A DNA stretch of 64,000 nt from Aureimonas ureilytica DSM 18598 = NBRC 106430. GTDB taxonomy: Bacteria; Pseudomonadota; Alphaproteobacteria; Rhizobiales; Rhizobiaceae. The notes beneath the pieces are model-generated. The model did not search any database and was not told where the DNA came from. It worked only from the letters and a program-made list of their open reading frames with translations. A program made the translations under genes and the position numbers. The DNA is taken from positions 167,551 to 231,550 of the forward strand of contig NZ_ARQE01000001.1 of the NCBI RefSeq assembly GCF_000382705.1, read 5' to 3'. Of the stretch, positions 24,366 through 33,121 are shown piece by piece (positions within the stretch are counted from its first letter, which is position 1; each line of letters begins with the position of its first letter).

Positions 24366-25820
24366 TTGGTTCAGCTCCGCTCCCCCGCGCTTCTGCGGGA
24401 AACCTGCCTGATCGACGGCGTCTGGTCGACCGCTTCCGACAACGCGGTGATCGAGGTTCGCGATCCCGCCGACGGCTCGCTGATCGCGAATGTGCCCTCG
24501 CTCGGTGCGGGCGAGATCGAGCGCGCGGTGGTGGCCGCGCGCCGGGCCTTCAAGACCTGGTCGGCGCTCGCCGCGCAGGAGCGCGCCAGGATCCTGCGCC
24601 GCTGGTTCGAGCTGATCGTGGCCAATGCCGACGATCTCGCCGCCTTGATGACGGCCGAGCAGGGCAAGCCGCTGGCCGAGGCGCGGGGCGAGGTTCTTTA
24701 TGCCGCCTCCTTCATCGAATGGTTCGCCGAAGAGGCCAAGCGCGTCTATGGCGAGGTCATTCCCGCGCCGCAGGCCGACAAGCGCCTCGTGGTCCTGAAG
24801 CAGCCGGTCGGCGTCTGCGCGGCGATCACCCCATGGAACTTCCCCGCCGCCATGATCACCCGCAAGGCCGCCCCGGCGCTCGCGGCGGGCTGCGTCATGA
24901 TCGTGAAGCCCGCCGAACAGACGCCGCTGACGGCCCTCGCACTCGGCGTTCTCGCCGAGGAAGCCGGCATTCCCGCCGGCGTGCTGCAGATCGTGACCGG
25001 CGCGTCGCGCACGGTGGGCGGCGTGCTGACCGGCAGCGACGTGGTGCGCAAGCTCTCCTTCACCGGCTCGACCGAGGTCGGGCGCATTCTGATGGCGCAG
25101 TGCGCGCCGAGCATCAAGCGCCTGTCGCTGGAGCTTGGCGGCAACGCGCCCTTCATCGTCTTCGACGATGCCGATCTCGACGCCGCCGTGGAAGGCGCGA
25201 TCGCCTCGAAATACCGCAATGCCGGCCAGACCTGCGTCTGCGCCAACCGGCTCTATGTCCAGGCCGGCGTGTTCGACGCCTTTGCCGAGAAGCTCGCCGC
25301 GAGGGTCGCCGCGCTTCCCGTCGGGCGCGGCACGGAGCCGGGCGTCCTGATCGGTCCCCTGATCGACGAGGCGGCGGTGGAAAAGGTCGAGAGCCATCTC
25401 GAAGACGCGCTCGCCAAGGGCGCGCGCCTCGTCACGGGGGGCAAGCGCCACAAGCTCGGCGGCCTCTTCTTCGAGCCGACCGTGCTGGTGGGCGCGACAT
25501 CGGACATGCGTGTCGCGCGCGAGGAAACCTTCGGCCCGGTCGCGCCGCTCTTCCGCTTCGAGACCGAGGAGGAGGTGATCGCGCTCGCCAACGACACCGA
25601 ATTCGGCCTCGCCTCCTATTTCTACACCGAGAATGCCAAGCGCGCGTGGCGCGTGGTGGAGGCGCTGGAATACGGCATGGTCGGCCACAACACGGGGCTG
25701 ATCTCCAACGAGGTCGCGCCGTTCGGCGGGGTCAAGCAGTCCGGCCTTGGGCGGGAAGGCTCGCATCACGGCATCGAGGAATATCTCGAGGTCAAATACT
25801 GGTGCTCGGCGCTGCGCTGA
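24366..25820 (+). CDS. blcA: NAD(P)-dependent succinate-semialdehyde dehydrogenase (BlcA/AttK)
   Basis: A 484-residue GabD-like aldehyde dehydrogenase. Motifs: I-T-P-W-N-F-P near residue 154-160, F-T-G-S-T-E-V near 234-240, the glutamate in L-E-L-G-G-N-A-P-F near 254-262 and the catalytic cysteine in A-G-Q-T-C-V-C-A-N near 288-296. I prefer the TTG at 24366: it has GGGAG six or so nucleotides upstream and yields the family N terminus (V-Q-L-R-S-P-A-L-L-R). The upstream ATGs at 24318 and 24345 are possible, but 24318 is inside the operator palindrome. It performs the last step of gamma-butyrolactone use: succinate semialdehyde to succinate for the TCA cycle. Confidence 0.88.
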   Translation: MVQLRSPALLRETCLIDGVWSTASDNAVIEVRDPADGSLIANVPSLGAGEIERAVVAARRAFKTWSALAAQERARILRRWFELIVANADDLAALMTAEQGKPLAEARGEVLYAASFIEWFAEEAKRVYGEVIPAPQADKRLVVLKQPVGVCAAITPWNFPAAMITRKAAPALAAGCVMIVKPAEQTPLTALALGVLAEEAGIPAGVLQIVTGASRTVGGVLTGSDVVRKLSFTGSTEVGRILMAQCAPSIKRLSLELGGNAPFIVFDDADLDAAVEGAIASKYRNAGQTCVCANRLYVQAGVFDAFAEKLAARVAALPVGRGTEPGVLIGPLIDEAAVEKVESHLEDALAKGARLVTGGKRHKLGGLFFEPTVLVGATSDMRVAREETFGPVAPLFRFETEEEVIALANDTEFGLASYFYTENAKRAWRVVEALEYGMVGHNTGLISNEVAPFGGVKQSGLGREGSHHGIEEYLEVKYWCSALR

Positions 25821-25912
25821 GACGCGCCGGGACCGTCATCCGTTTCGAGGCGCTGCCACCGGCCGTTCGGACCGGGCGGAACCGCGCCGGGCCCATCGGT
25901 TGGGAGGCTTTC

Positions 25913-27073
25913 ATGACCATCAGCAGTTTCGAATTTCGCACCGTGCCGGCCCTCCAGGTCGAATGGTCGGGCGCGCAGCGTCTCGGCCAGCGCCTCGCCG
26001 AGCGCTTCGCGGCGCGGCGCGCCTGCCTCGTCACCGACGCCGGGCTGGTGAAGGCGGGGCTGATCGCCCCGATCGCGGCCGATCTCCAAGCCGCCGGCTT
26101 CACCGTCACGATCTTCGACGCCGTGGTGGCCGATCCGCCGGAAGCGGTGCTGCTCGACGCCGTGGCTCAGGCCAAGGCGGCGGCTTGCGACATCGTGGTG
26201 GGTCTCGGCGGCGGCTCCTCGCTGGATGTGGCCAAGCTCGTGGCGGTTCTGACCGTCTCCGATCAGCCCCTCTCCGCGCTCTACGGCATCGGCAATGTGA
26301 AGGGCTCGCGCCTGCCCCTCGCGCTGGTGCCGACGACGGCGGGCACGGGATCGGAGGTCACCAACATCTCGATCCTCACCACCGGCGAGACCACCAAGAT
26401 GGGCGTCGTCTCGCCCCAGCTCTATGCCGATTACGTGCTGCTCGACGGCGAGCTGACGGTCGGCCTGCCGGCGATCCACACGGCGGCGACTGGCATCGAC
26501 GCCATGGTCCATGCGATCGAGGCCTATACGAGCCGGCACAAGAAGAACCCGCTGTCCGACGCGCTGGCGCGCGAGGCGCTGCGGCTTCTCGGCGCGAACC
26601 TCGTGGCCGCCTGCCGCGACGGCTCGGACCGCGCCGCGCGCGAGGCCATGCTGCTCGGCGCGATGCTGGCGGGTCAGGCCTTCGCCAATTCGCCGGTCGC
26701 CGCCGTCCATGCGCTGGCCTATCCGCTGGGCGGCCATTACCACATCCCCCACGGTCTCTCGAACGCGCTGATGCTGGGGCCGGTGCTGCGCTTCAACGCG
26801 GCGGCCGCCGCACCGCTTTATGCCGAGCTGGCCGATGTTCTCGGCGTGCCGGGCACGGGCGAGGCCTCCACGCGCGCCGACGCTTTTGTTGCCGCCATGC
26901 AGAGCTTGATGGACGAGAGCGGCGCGCCGCGCCGCCTGCGCGATGTCGGCGTGTCCGAGGAGAGCCTGCCGCTTCTGGCAAGCGACGCCATGAAGCAGAC
27001 GCGGCTTCTCGTGAACAATCCGGTCGAGGTGACGCAAGCCGATGCGCTCGCGCTCTACCGCCAGGCCTTCTGA
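25913..27073 (+). CDS. blcB: Iron-containing alcohol dehydrogenase, gamma-hydroxybutyrate dehydrogenase (BlcB/AttL)
   Basis: A 386-residue group III (Fe-type) alcohol dehydrogenase. The NAD-binding G-L-G-G-G-S-S-L-D-V-A-K lies near residues 98-109, T-T-A-G-T-G-S-E-V-T near 142-151, and the iron-ligand region with A-T-G-I-D-A-M-V-H-A-I-E-A-Y near 194-207 and H-G-L-S-N-A near 280-285. GGAGG precedes ATG 25913. It lies 92 bp after blcA and 46 bp before the lactonase gene. In Agrobacterium the orthologue oxidises gamma-hydroxybutyrate to succinate semialdehyde, which is the inferred role here. Confidence 0.88.
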   Translation: MTISSFEFRTVPALQVEWSGAQRLGQRLAERFAARRACLVTDAGLVKAGLIAPIAADLQAAGFTVTIFDAVVADPPEAVLLDAVAQAKAAACDIVVGLGGGSSLDVAKLVAVLTVSDQPLSALYGIGNVKGSRLPLALVPTTAGTGSEVTNISILTTGETTKMGVVSPQLYADYVLLDGELTVGLPAIHTAATGIDAMVHAIEAYTSRHKKNPLSDALAREALRLLGANLVAACRDGSDRAAREAMLLGAMLAGQAFANSPVAAVHALAYPLGGHYHIPHGLSNALMLGPVLRFNAAAAAPLYAELADVLGVPGTGEASTRADAFVAAMQSLMDESGAPRRLRDVGVSEESLPLLASDAMKQTRLLVNNPVEVTQADALALYRQAF

Positions 27074-27119
27074 CAGGCCCCGTTCGACAGCCCCAGCCCC
27101 TATCTCGAGGAGGAAACCG

Positions 27120-27911
27120 ATGACGGACATCCGGCTCTACATGCTTCAGTCGGGAACGCTGAAGTGTAAGGTCCACAACATCAAGATGAACCAGGGGGTC
27201 GGCGCGGATTACGAGATCCCCGTTCCCTTCTTCCTGATCACCCACCCCAAGGGCCACACGATCATCGACGGCGGCAACGCCATCGAGGTCGCCACCGATC
27301 CGCGCGGCCATTGGGGCGGCATCTGCGACGTCTATTGGCCGGTGCTGGACAAGGATCAGGGCTGCGTCGATCAGGTCAGGGCGCTCGGCTTCGACCCCGC
27401 CGACGTGCGCTATGTCGTGCAGTCGCATCTCCATCTCGACCACACCGGCGCGATCGGGCGTTTCCCCAACGCCACGCATATCGTCCAGCGCTCGGAATAC
27501 GAATACGCCTTCACGCCGGACTGGTTCGCGGCGGGCGGCTATATCCGCAAGGATTTCGACAAGCCAGGCCTCAAATGGCTGTTCCTCAACGGCGAGGCGG
27601 ACGATCACTACGACATCTATGGCGACGGCACGCTGACCACGATCTTCTCGCCGGGCCATGCGCCGGGGCACCAGTCCTTCCTCGTGCGCCTGCCGCAGTC
27701 GGAGCCCATGCTTCTGACGATCGACGCCGCCTATACGCTGGATCACTGGGAGGAAAAGGCGCTTCCGGGCTTCCTCGCCTCGACCGTGGACACGGTGCGC
27801 TCCGTGCAGAAGCTGCGCAACGTCGCCGAACGGGAGGGCGCGACGGTTGTCACCGGCCACGATCCCGACGCCTGGCCGGGCTTCAAGAAAGCGCCCGACT
27901 ACTACGCATGA
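27120..27911 (+). CDS. blcC: Metallo-beta-lactamase-fold gamma-lactone/AHL lactonase (BlcC/AttM/AiiB family)
   Basis: A 263-residue lactonase. The dinuclear zinc motif H-L-H-L-D-H-T-G lies near residues 103-110; the other ligands are expected in G-H-A-P-G-H-Q near 179-185, the L-L-T-I-D-A-A near 199-205 and the V-T-G-H-D-P near 244-249. GAGGAGG just before ATG 27120 is a very strong ribosome-binding site; the longer frame is therefore not used. It completes blcABC: it opens gamma-butyrolactone to gamma-hydroxybutyrate. Family members also hydrolyse N-acyl-homoserine lactones, so quorum-quenching activity is possible. A hairpin at 27984 probably terminates the operon. Confidence 0.9.
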   Translation: MTDIRLYMLQSGTLKCKVHNIKMNQGVGADYEIPVPFFLITHPKGHTIIDGGNAIEVATDPRGHWGGICDVYWPVLDKDQGCVDQVRALGFDPADVRYVVQSHLHLDHTGAIGRFPNATHIVQRSEYEYAFTPDWFAAGGYIRKDFDKPGLKWLFLNGEADDHYDIYGDGTLTTIFSPGHAPGHQSFLVRLPQSEPMLLTIDAAYTLDHWEEKALPGFLASTVDTVRSVQKLRNVAEREGATVVTGHDPDAWPGFKKAPDYYA

Positions 27912-27983
27912 GGGCTCCTCGTCCCGCCTTCCCGTGAAGGCTTCGCCGCGCCGCCCGCCCGGCGCGGCGCTCCTTCGCCGGCC

Positions 27984-28008
27984 GCCTCCCGTCTCGGCGA
28001 CGGGAGGC
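27984..28008 (+). terminator. Hairpin after the blcABC operon
   Basis: Arms GCCTCCCGTC (27984-27993) and GACGGGAGGC (27999-28008) are exact reverse complements around a 5-nt loop, 73 bp after the blcC stop. A clear T-run is missing, but position and strength fit transcript-end formation. Confidence 0.55.
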
Positions 28009-28167
28009 AGGCTTCCAGCGGGTCCGAAGCCAGCCAACCAATCAAACCGTTGCCGCCTCGCTCGCCAAGCCGCGATCCCACGTTGCCTCTCCAGGAAAGA
28101 CGCATGGGGCTTCCGGCGATGCGCGCGACGAGCATGGCCGGGAGCCCTCCAGCGATGAGGGCCTCAC

Positions 28168-29019
28168 ATGGTCGAACAGGATGCGAACCGGCTGACGCCC
28201 GCGGCCTCGGCCGATGACCTGACCTCGGGCGAGCGGCAAGCGGTGGACCACCAGAGCCGGCCGAGCGCGGCGCTGATCCACGAGACGATCCGCGCCGAGG
28301 GCGAGCGGGAGCTGGAGCGCAGCGGCTTCGCGCTCATGATGTCGGGGCTGGCGGCGGGCCTGTCGATCGGCTTCTCCGTGGTGGTGCCCGCGATCCTGAT
28401 CGTGGCGCTGCCCGACAGCTCCTGGAAGCATCTCCTGACCTCGCTCGGCTACACGATCGGCTTCCTGATCGTGGTTCTCGGCCGCCAGCAGCTCTTCACC
28501 GAAAACACGCTGACGCCCGTCCTGCCGCTCCTGCGCGCGCCGAGCTGGCACCGCTTCGCGCTGGTGCTGCGCCTGTGGGGCATCGTTCTGGCTTCCAACA
28601 TCGCGGCGACCTGGGCCTTCTCGGCGGTGCTCGCCCACACATCCGTCTTCGAGCCCGAGATCCGGGCGGCGATCGCCGAGTTCTCCGCCTCCACCATGGC
28701 CTCGCCCTTCGGGACGATGTTCCTGAAGGCGGTGTTCGCGGGCTGGCTGATCGCACTCATGGTCTGGCTGATGCCGGCGTCGGGCGATTCCAAGCCCTTC
28801 GTCATTATCGTCGTGACCTATGTCGTGGCGATGGGCCATTTCGCCCATATCATCGCGGGCTCGGTGGAAGCGTCCTATCTCGTCCATGTGGGCGCCGCGA
28901 CGCTCCAGGACTACGCCTTCACCTTCTTCCTGCCGACGCTTCTGGGCAACATGCTCGGCGGCATCGCGCTCGTCGCCTGCTTCAACTTCGGCCAGGTCGC
29001 GCCCGAATTGCAGGACTGA
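28168..29019 (+). CDS. Formate/nitrite transporter (FocA/NirC) family channel, YfdC-like
   Basis: A 283-residue integral membrane protein with six hydrophobic spans between about residues 48 and 275, preceded by a hydrophilic N-terminal tail of about 45 residues. Family features include the S-G-L-A-A-G-L-S-I-G-F near 51-61 and V-A-M-G-H-F-A-H-I-I-A-G-S-V-E near 220-234. The long N-terminal tail and overall pattern fit the YfdC branch, whose substrates are not established, rather than classic FocA. GAGGG precedes ATG 28168. A formate dehydrogenase operon is encoded elsewhere in the window, but no direct link is visible. Confidence 0.88.
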   Translation: MVEQDANRLTPAASADDLTSGERQAVDHQSRPSAALIHETIRAEGERELERSGFALMMSGLAAGLSIGFSVVVPAILIVALPDSSWKHLLTSLGYTIGFLIVVLGRQQLFTENTLTPVLPLLRAPSWHRFALVLRLWGIVLASNIAATWAFSAVLAHTSVFEPEIRAAIAEFSASTMASPFGTMFLKAVFAGWLIALMVWLMPASGDSKPFVIIVVTYVVAMGHFAHIIAGSVEASYLVHVGAATLQDYAFTFFLPTLLGNMLGGIALVACFNFGQVAPELQD

Positions 29020-29357
29020 GACGAACCGGGCGCCCTCTTCCGCCCTTCGCCTTCCCCGCTCCACCCCCTCGCTCCCCGAACGGGCGCCGCGCTTCACCGC
29101 CCAGCGCCCGTTCGAGCCTGCGCGCCGGATTCTCAAACCTTTCCAAATCGTTAACGAAATCGCCCGGTGAGACGCGGTGCGACCTGAATGAGACGCCATA
29201 AGTCTAAATATAAAATTAAAATCAAGTACAAAATTAGGTTTTGAGCAAGATTCCCAGCCGATTATTTGGTCAGAAGCAGCCGATTCCCAAGCAACAGCAT
29301 GATGCTGCCAAGTATTGCTTCATGTCCTTTTCCGATTTGGATCTACAGGACACTCAA
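29020..29357. other. AT-rich leader region of the flagellin gene
   Basis: A 338-bp gap. From about 29195 to 29250 the composition drops sharply to AT-rich (runs such as AAATATAAAATTAAAATC), unlike anything else in the window, and then a roughly 110-bp untranslated stretch leads to the flagellin ATG at 29358. This is the expected place for the flagellin promoter; the open frame continues upstream to 29241 but without flagellin homology. No sigma-28-type promoter could be named with certainty. Confidence 0.55.
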
Positions 29358-32300
29358 ATGACCAGCGTTAATACCAACATTGCCGCCATCACCGCGCTCC
29401 GTAACCTGCAGCAGACGCAGTCGCTGCTGGAAGGCACGCAGAACCGCATCTCGACCGGCCTCAAGATCGGCGAAGCCAAGGACAACGCCGCTTACTGGTC
29501 GATCGCCACGACGCTGCGCTCCGACAACAAGTCGCTCGCGACCGTCAAGGACGCGCTCAGCCTCGGTTCGGCGACGGTGGACACGGCCTATCAGGGCCTC
29601 AACAAGGCCAAGGACGTTCTCGACGAGATCAAGTCCAAGCTGACCGCCGCGAGCCAGGACGGCGTCGATCGCTCCAAGATTCAGACGGAAATCGCCGAGC
29701 TGCAGAAGCAGCTGAAGTCGATCGCCAATTCCGCGTCCTTCTCGGGCGAGAACTGGCTGTCGGTGAACTCGGACCTGCCGTCCTTCAACGCGAACAAGAA
29801 CATCGTCTCGTCCTTCTCGCGCGATGCGAGCGGCGCGGTGACGCTCGGCTCCATCGGCATCGACATCAGCGACGTGAAGCTGTTCGATTCGGCCGGCGGC
29901 GGCAAGGGCATCCTCGACAAGGCCGTTGCCCTGAAGGACGCGAACGGCGTCGCCCTGACCGTCGGCGGTCAGAACGCGGCCCCCGATCCGAGCGTCACCG
30001 CGCTCACCTTCTCGTCCACGCCCGCGACCGGCGTCGCCGCCGAAGGCATGAAGGGCGGCCAGGCCACGCTCGGCACGCTCAACCTCGCCTCGGTCACGGA
30101 TGGCGACCAGCTGCGCTTCAGCCTCAGCGTCGACGGCCGCAGCGGCATCGTCAACGTCAAGACGTCCGACATTCTCGCGGCGAACGGCAATCTCGCGACC
30201 ATCACCGGCACGCTCCAGACGGCCGTGAACTCCGCGCTCGGCGACAACATGGCGACGGTGGCGATCGACGCGACCACCAAGGCCGTCACCATCACCTCCA
30301 ACAGCTTCGGCACGAACTCGACCGTCGCGGTCGGCGAAACGCAGACCGTCAACGGCGACGGCACGGTGACGGCGCTCGCCGGCCTCCTCACCGCCGCCTC
30401 GCTGCCCGCGCCGACCTCCGGCACCGGCACCAAGGCCGCCGCCGAACTCGGCACGTTCGTGCCGGCCGGGGCGACCGCCAAGGCCGAGCAGACGCTGCTC
30501 GCCACCGCTGGCAACTACAGCATGACGGCGGGAACGGCCACGCAGGTCCTGACCGGCTTTAACGCAGGTGCACCGGCGAGCGGCACGTTCACGTTCGACA
30601 TCAAGCTCAACGGCGTAACGACGACCGATATCACCGCCACGTTCGGCGACGGCGCCGCGACCCAGGACGAAACCGCGGTTGCCAACGCCCTCCAAAGCGC
30701 GCTCGACGATAAGTTCACTTGGACATCGCCCAGCCAGCGCAAGGTGACGGTCTCGGGCGACACGGCGGCGCACACGATCACATTCACGACGGTCGACGGC
30801 GGCGCGTCGCAGAGCGTGAGCGTGTCCAATCTCCGCGGCCCGAACCGGATGGGCACGTCGGTCGGCGCCGCCACGCCCGGCACCGGCGGCATCAACGTCG
30901 GCGACAAGATCACCTTCGAGGTGACCTACGGCACCACGACGAAGCCGGTCAGCATCACGATCACAGCAGATGACATGGACGGCACCAACGGCTTGACCCC
31001 TTGGGCAACCAAGAACAAGCCGACCGCCGCCGAGCTGCAGGCCCTCCTCCAGAAGAGGATCGACACGGCTTTCGGTAGCACGAAGTTCAACGGAAAGACG
31101 GACGGCACGGGCTACAGTCAGGGCGACATCATCCTGTCGGCCGATCTGACCAAGCTCTCGACCAAGAACGCCGTCGGCAGCCTCGACAACATTCAGCTGA
31201 CGAACGTCAAGCTGACCCAGAACGGCACGACCACCAACGGTCTCGCCGGCATCGCAGGCACCAACGCCCCCGCCAGCGGTACGGGCTACCGCATCCAGGG
31301 CGGCGACTCGATCAGCTTCAAGGTCCAGTACGGCACCGACTGGAAGGTCGTCACCAGGAACTTCGTCGCGGCGGACTTCACGGGGAGCGGCGCAGCCGCG
31401 GGCTGGGCGACGCCGGGCCAGCCGACGGCCGAGGAACTGGCGGCCGTCCTCCAGAAGGCGGTGAACGATGAATTCGCCGGCTCGTACTACAATAAGGTCA
31501 ACAGCAACCCCGCTGGGCTCTACGTCGACAATGACATCAAGCTGACCGTCGATGCCAGTGGCAAGATCGGCGTCGAGACCAAGAAGACCGGCAAGGACAT
31601 GGCGGTCGGTATTTCCGAACTGAAGGCCGACATCGCCGGCACGACCGTGGCTGCGGAGAAGCTCTTCGGCCTCGATGTCCAAACCAAGTCGATCGACCCC
31701 GCCACCGGCAATGCCACCACCAGCGGCACGGTCGGCTGGGGTACCGCGACAGCGGCCACATTCGCCATCGGCACGTTCGACAACACGGACCTCACCGGCG
31801 CCGACACGATCAGCTTCAGCCTGAACGTCAACGGCACGGTGAAGGACGTCTCGATCAAGACGGACGGCTTCCTCGGCGGCTCCGGCAATCTGCCCTACGA
31901 CAAGAGCCGCTTCCAGGCGAAAATGCAGGCCGCGCTCGACACGGCCTTCGGCACCAGCGACGCCACGAAGGTGACCTTCAACGTCGAAGATGCCGACGCT
32001 GGCAACAAGATGACGCTGACGACCAAGGCGGAAGGCGCCAACGCGTCCATCGCCATCTCCGGGGTCCAGGCGTTCGACGGCGACAACGTCACCACCTCGA
32101 GGGCGGGCCTGACCAACATCACCAGCGCCACGCCGGTGGCTCTGGGCTCCAACGGCACGAGCGGGTCGATCGCCTCGCTCACCAGCACCGGGACCTTCAC
32201 GGGTCCGCAGACGCTCGGTGACAGCGACAAGATCTCGCTCGACGTGACGGTGGACGGCACGACGAAGCGGATCGACATCGACAAGGACCGCGTCAACGCC

Positions 32301-32864
32301 GCTCTCGGCCGACGCGACGGCAAGATCGGCGACGCGGCGGCCTATGCCACGGTGCTGAACTCGGCCTTTGGCGACGCGACAAGCGGCTTCGGCCCCGGCG
32401 TGCTCAACGCCACGGCGAGCGGCGACACGCTCAGCCTCGGCAAGGTCGCGGCCGGCGGAAGCCTCGCCATCTCCGGCGTGACCTCCTCCTCGGGCGTCGC
32501 CGACACGGTGTCGATCGAGACGCTGGACATCAGCGACGCGAAGCTCCGCACTCTGGGCGTCACCAGCGCGAACCAGAACAAGGTCTTCGCGGCCTATATC
32601 TCCGCGGTCAACGACGCGATCAACAACGTGACCACGGCGGCCTCGAACCTCGGCTCGCTGGCCAAGCGCATCGACCTCCAGCAGACCTTCGTCAGCACGA
32701 TGATGGACACGATCGACAAGGGCGTCGGCAAGCTGGTGGACGCCGATCTGTCGGAAGAGTCCACCCGCCTCCAGGCGCTGCAGACCAAGCAGCAGCTCGG
32801 CGTGCAGACGCTCTCGATCGCCAACCAGTCGGCCCAGAGCATCCTGGCCCTGTTCCGCGGCTAA
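29358..32864 (+). CDS. Giant flagellin with a modular hypervariable domain
   Basis: A 1168-residue flagellin, about three to four times the usual alphaproteobacterial length. The conserved D0/D1 N terminus covers residues 1 to about 150 (M-T-S-V-N-T-N-I-A-A-I-T-A-L-R-N-L, R-I-S-T-G-L-K-I) and the C-terminal D1/D0 about 1055-1168 (Q-T-F-V-S-T-M-M, ending S-I-L-A-L-F-R-G). Between them lie about six divergent modules of roughly 90-150 residues, beginning near 247, 408, 515, 649, 814 and 954. Each opens with a strand such as G-D-x-I-S-F-x-V-x-x-G and contains an A-L-x-x-A-F-G-like helix end, recalling flagellin hook-IN-type repeats. AGGA eight nucleotides before ATG 29358 supports the start. No protease HExxH motif is seen. 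No other flagellar structural gene is in the window. Confidence 0.92.
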   Translation: MTSVNTNIAAITALRNLQQTQSLLEGTQNRISTGLKIGEAKDNAAYWSIATTLRSDNKSLATVKDALSLGSATVDTAYQGLNKAKDVLDEIKSKLTAASQDGVDRSKIQTEIAELQKQLKSIANSASFSGENWLSVNSDLPSFNANKNIVSSFSRDASGAVTLGSIGIDISDVKLFDSAGGGKGILDKAVALKDANGVALTVGGQNAAPDPSVTALTFSSTPATGVAAEGMKGGQATLGTLNLASVTDGDQLRFSLSVDGRSGIVNVKTSDILAANGNLATITGTLQTAVNSALGDNMATVAIDATTKAVTITSNSFGTNSTVAVGETQTVNGDGTVTALAGLLTAASLPAPTSGTGTKAAAELGTFVPAGATAKAEQTLLATAGNYSMTAGTATQVLTGFNAGAPASGTFTFDIKLNGVTTTDITATFGDGAATQDETAVANALQSALDDKFTWTSPSQRKVTVSGDTAAHTITFTTVDGGASQSVSVSNLRGPNRMGTSVGAATPGTGGINVGDKITFEVTYGTTTKPVSITITADDMDGTNGLTPWATKNKPTAAELQALLQKRIDTAFGSTKFNGKTDGTGYSQGDIILSADLTKLSTKNAVGSLDNIQLTNVKLTQNGTTTNGLAGIAGTNAPASGTGYRIQGGDSISFKVQYGTDWKVVTRNFVAADFTGSGAAAGWATPGQPTAEELAAVLQKAVNDEFAGSYYNKVNSNPAGLYVDNDIKLTVDASGKIGVETKKTGKDMAVGISELKADIAGTTVAAEKLFGLDVQTKSIDPATGNATTSGTVGWGTATAATFAIGTFDNTDLTGADTISFSLNVNGTVKDVSIKTDGFLGGSGNLPYDKSRFQAKMQAALDTAFGTSDATKVTFNVEDADAGNKMTLTTKAEGANASIAISGVQAFDGDNVTTSRAGLTNITSATPVALGSNGTSGSIASLTSTGTFTGPQTLGDSDKISLDVTVDGTTKRIDIDKDRVNAALGRRDGKIGDAAAYATVLNSAFGDATSGFGPGVLNATASGDTLSLGKVAAGGSLAISGVTSSSGVADTVSIETLDISDAKLRTLGVTSANQNKVFAAYISAVNDAINNVTTAASNLGSLAKRIDLQQTFVSTMMDTIDKGVGKLVDADLSEESTRLQALQTKQQLGVQTLSIANQSAQSILALFRG

Positions 32865-32893
32865 GCGCCCGGAACCGCCGGACCTGCGAAACC

Positions 32894-32924
32894 GACCGTC
32901 GCGGCCTTTGCCGCGGCGGTCTTT
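32894..32924 (+). terminator. Intrinsic terminator of the flagellin gene
   Basis: An 11-bp stem, GACCGTCGCGG (32894-32904) against CCGCGGCGGTC (32911-32921) with one T-G pair, a 6-nt loop and a TTT tail, 30 bp after the stop codon. Confidence 0.8.
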
Positions 32925-33121
32925 GCGTGGCGCGCCTTCCCTTCCGACAGCGGTCAACACCCGTCTGGAGGCCCCATCCGAAAATGCGCGCAGTTTTTGT
33001 CATTTGCGGCCTAACGAATCGCGCTCATAAGCATCTGAGCTTTCGAATCAATAACGAGCCACGGCAAAACCCGTAAATCGAACTTACCATTCTCGCATCA
33101 CAAGTTCACCGCAGAGAGTTC

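Noticed and set aside
29343-32960. A 1205-codon open frame on the minus strand opposite the flagellin gene
   Set aside because: It mirrors the flagellin frame, is Arg/Gly/Val/Asp-rich without domains, and arises from the high-GC codon bias that removes stops on the other strand.
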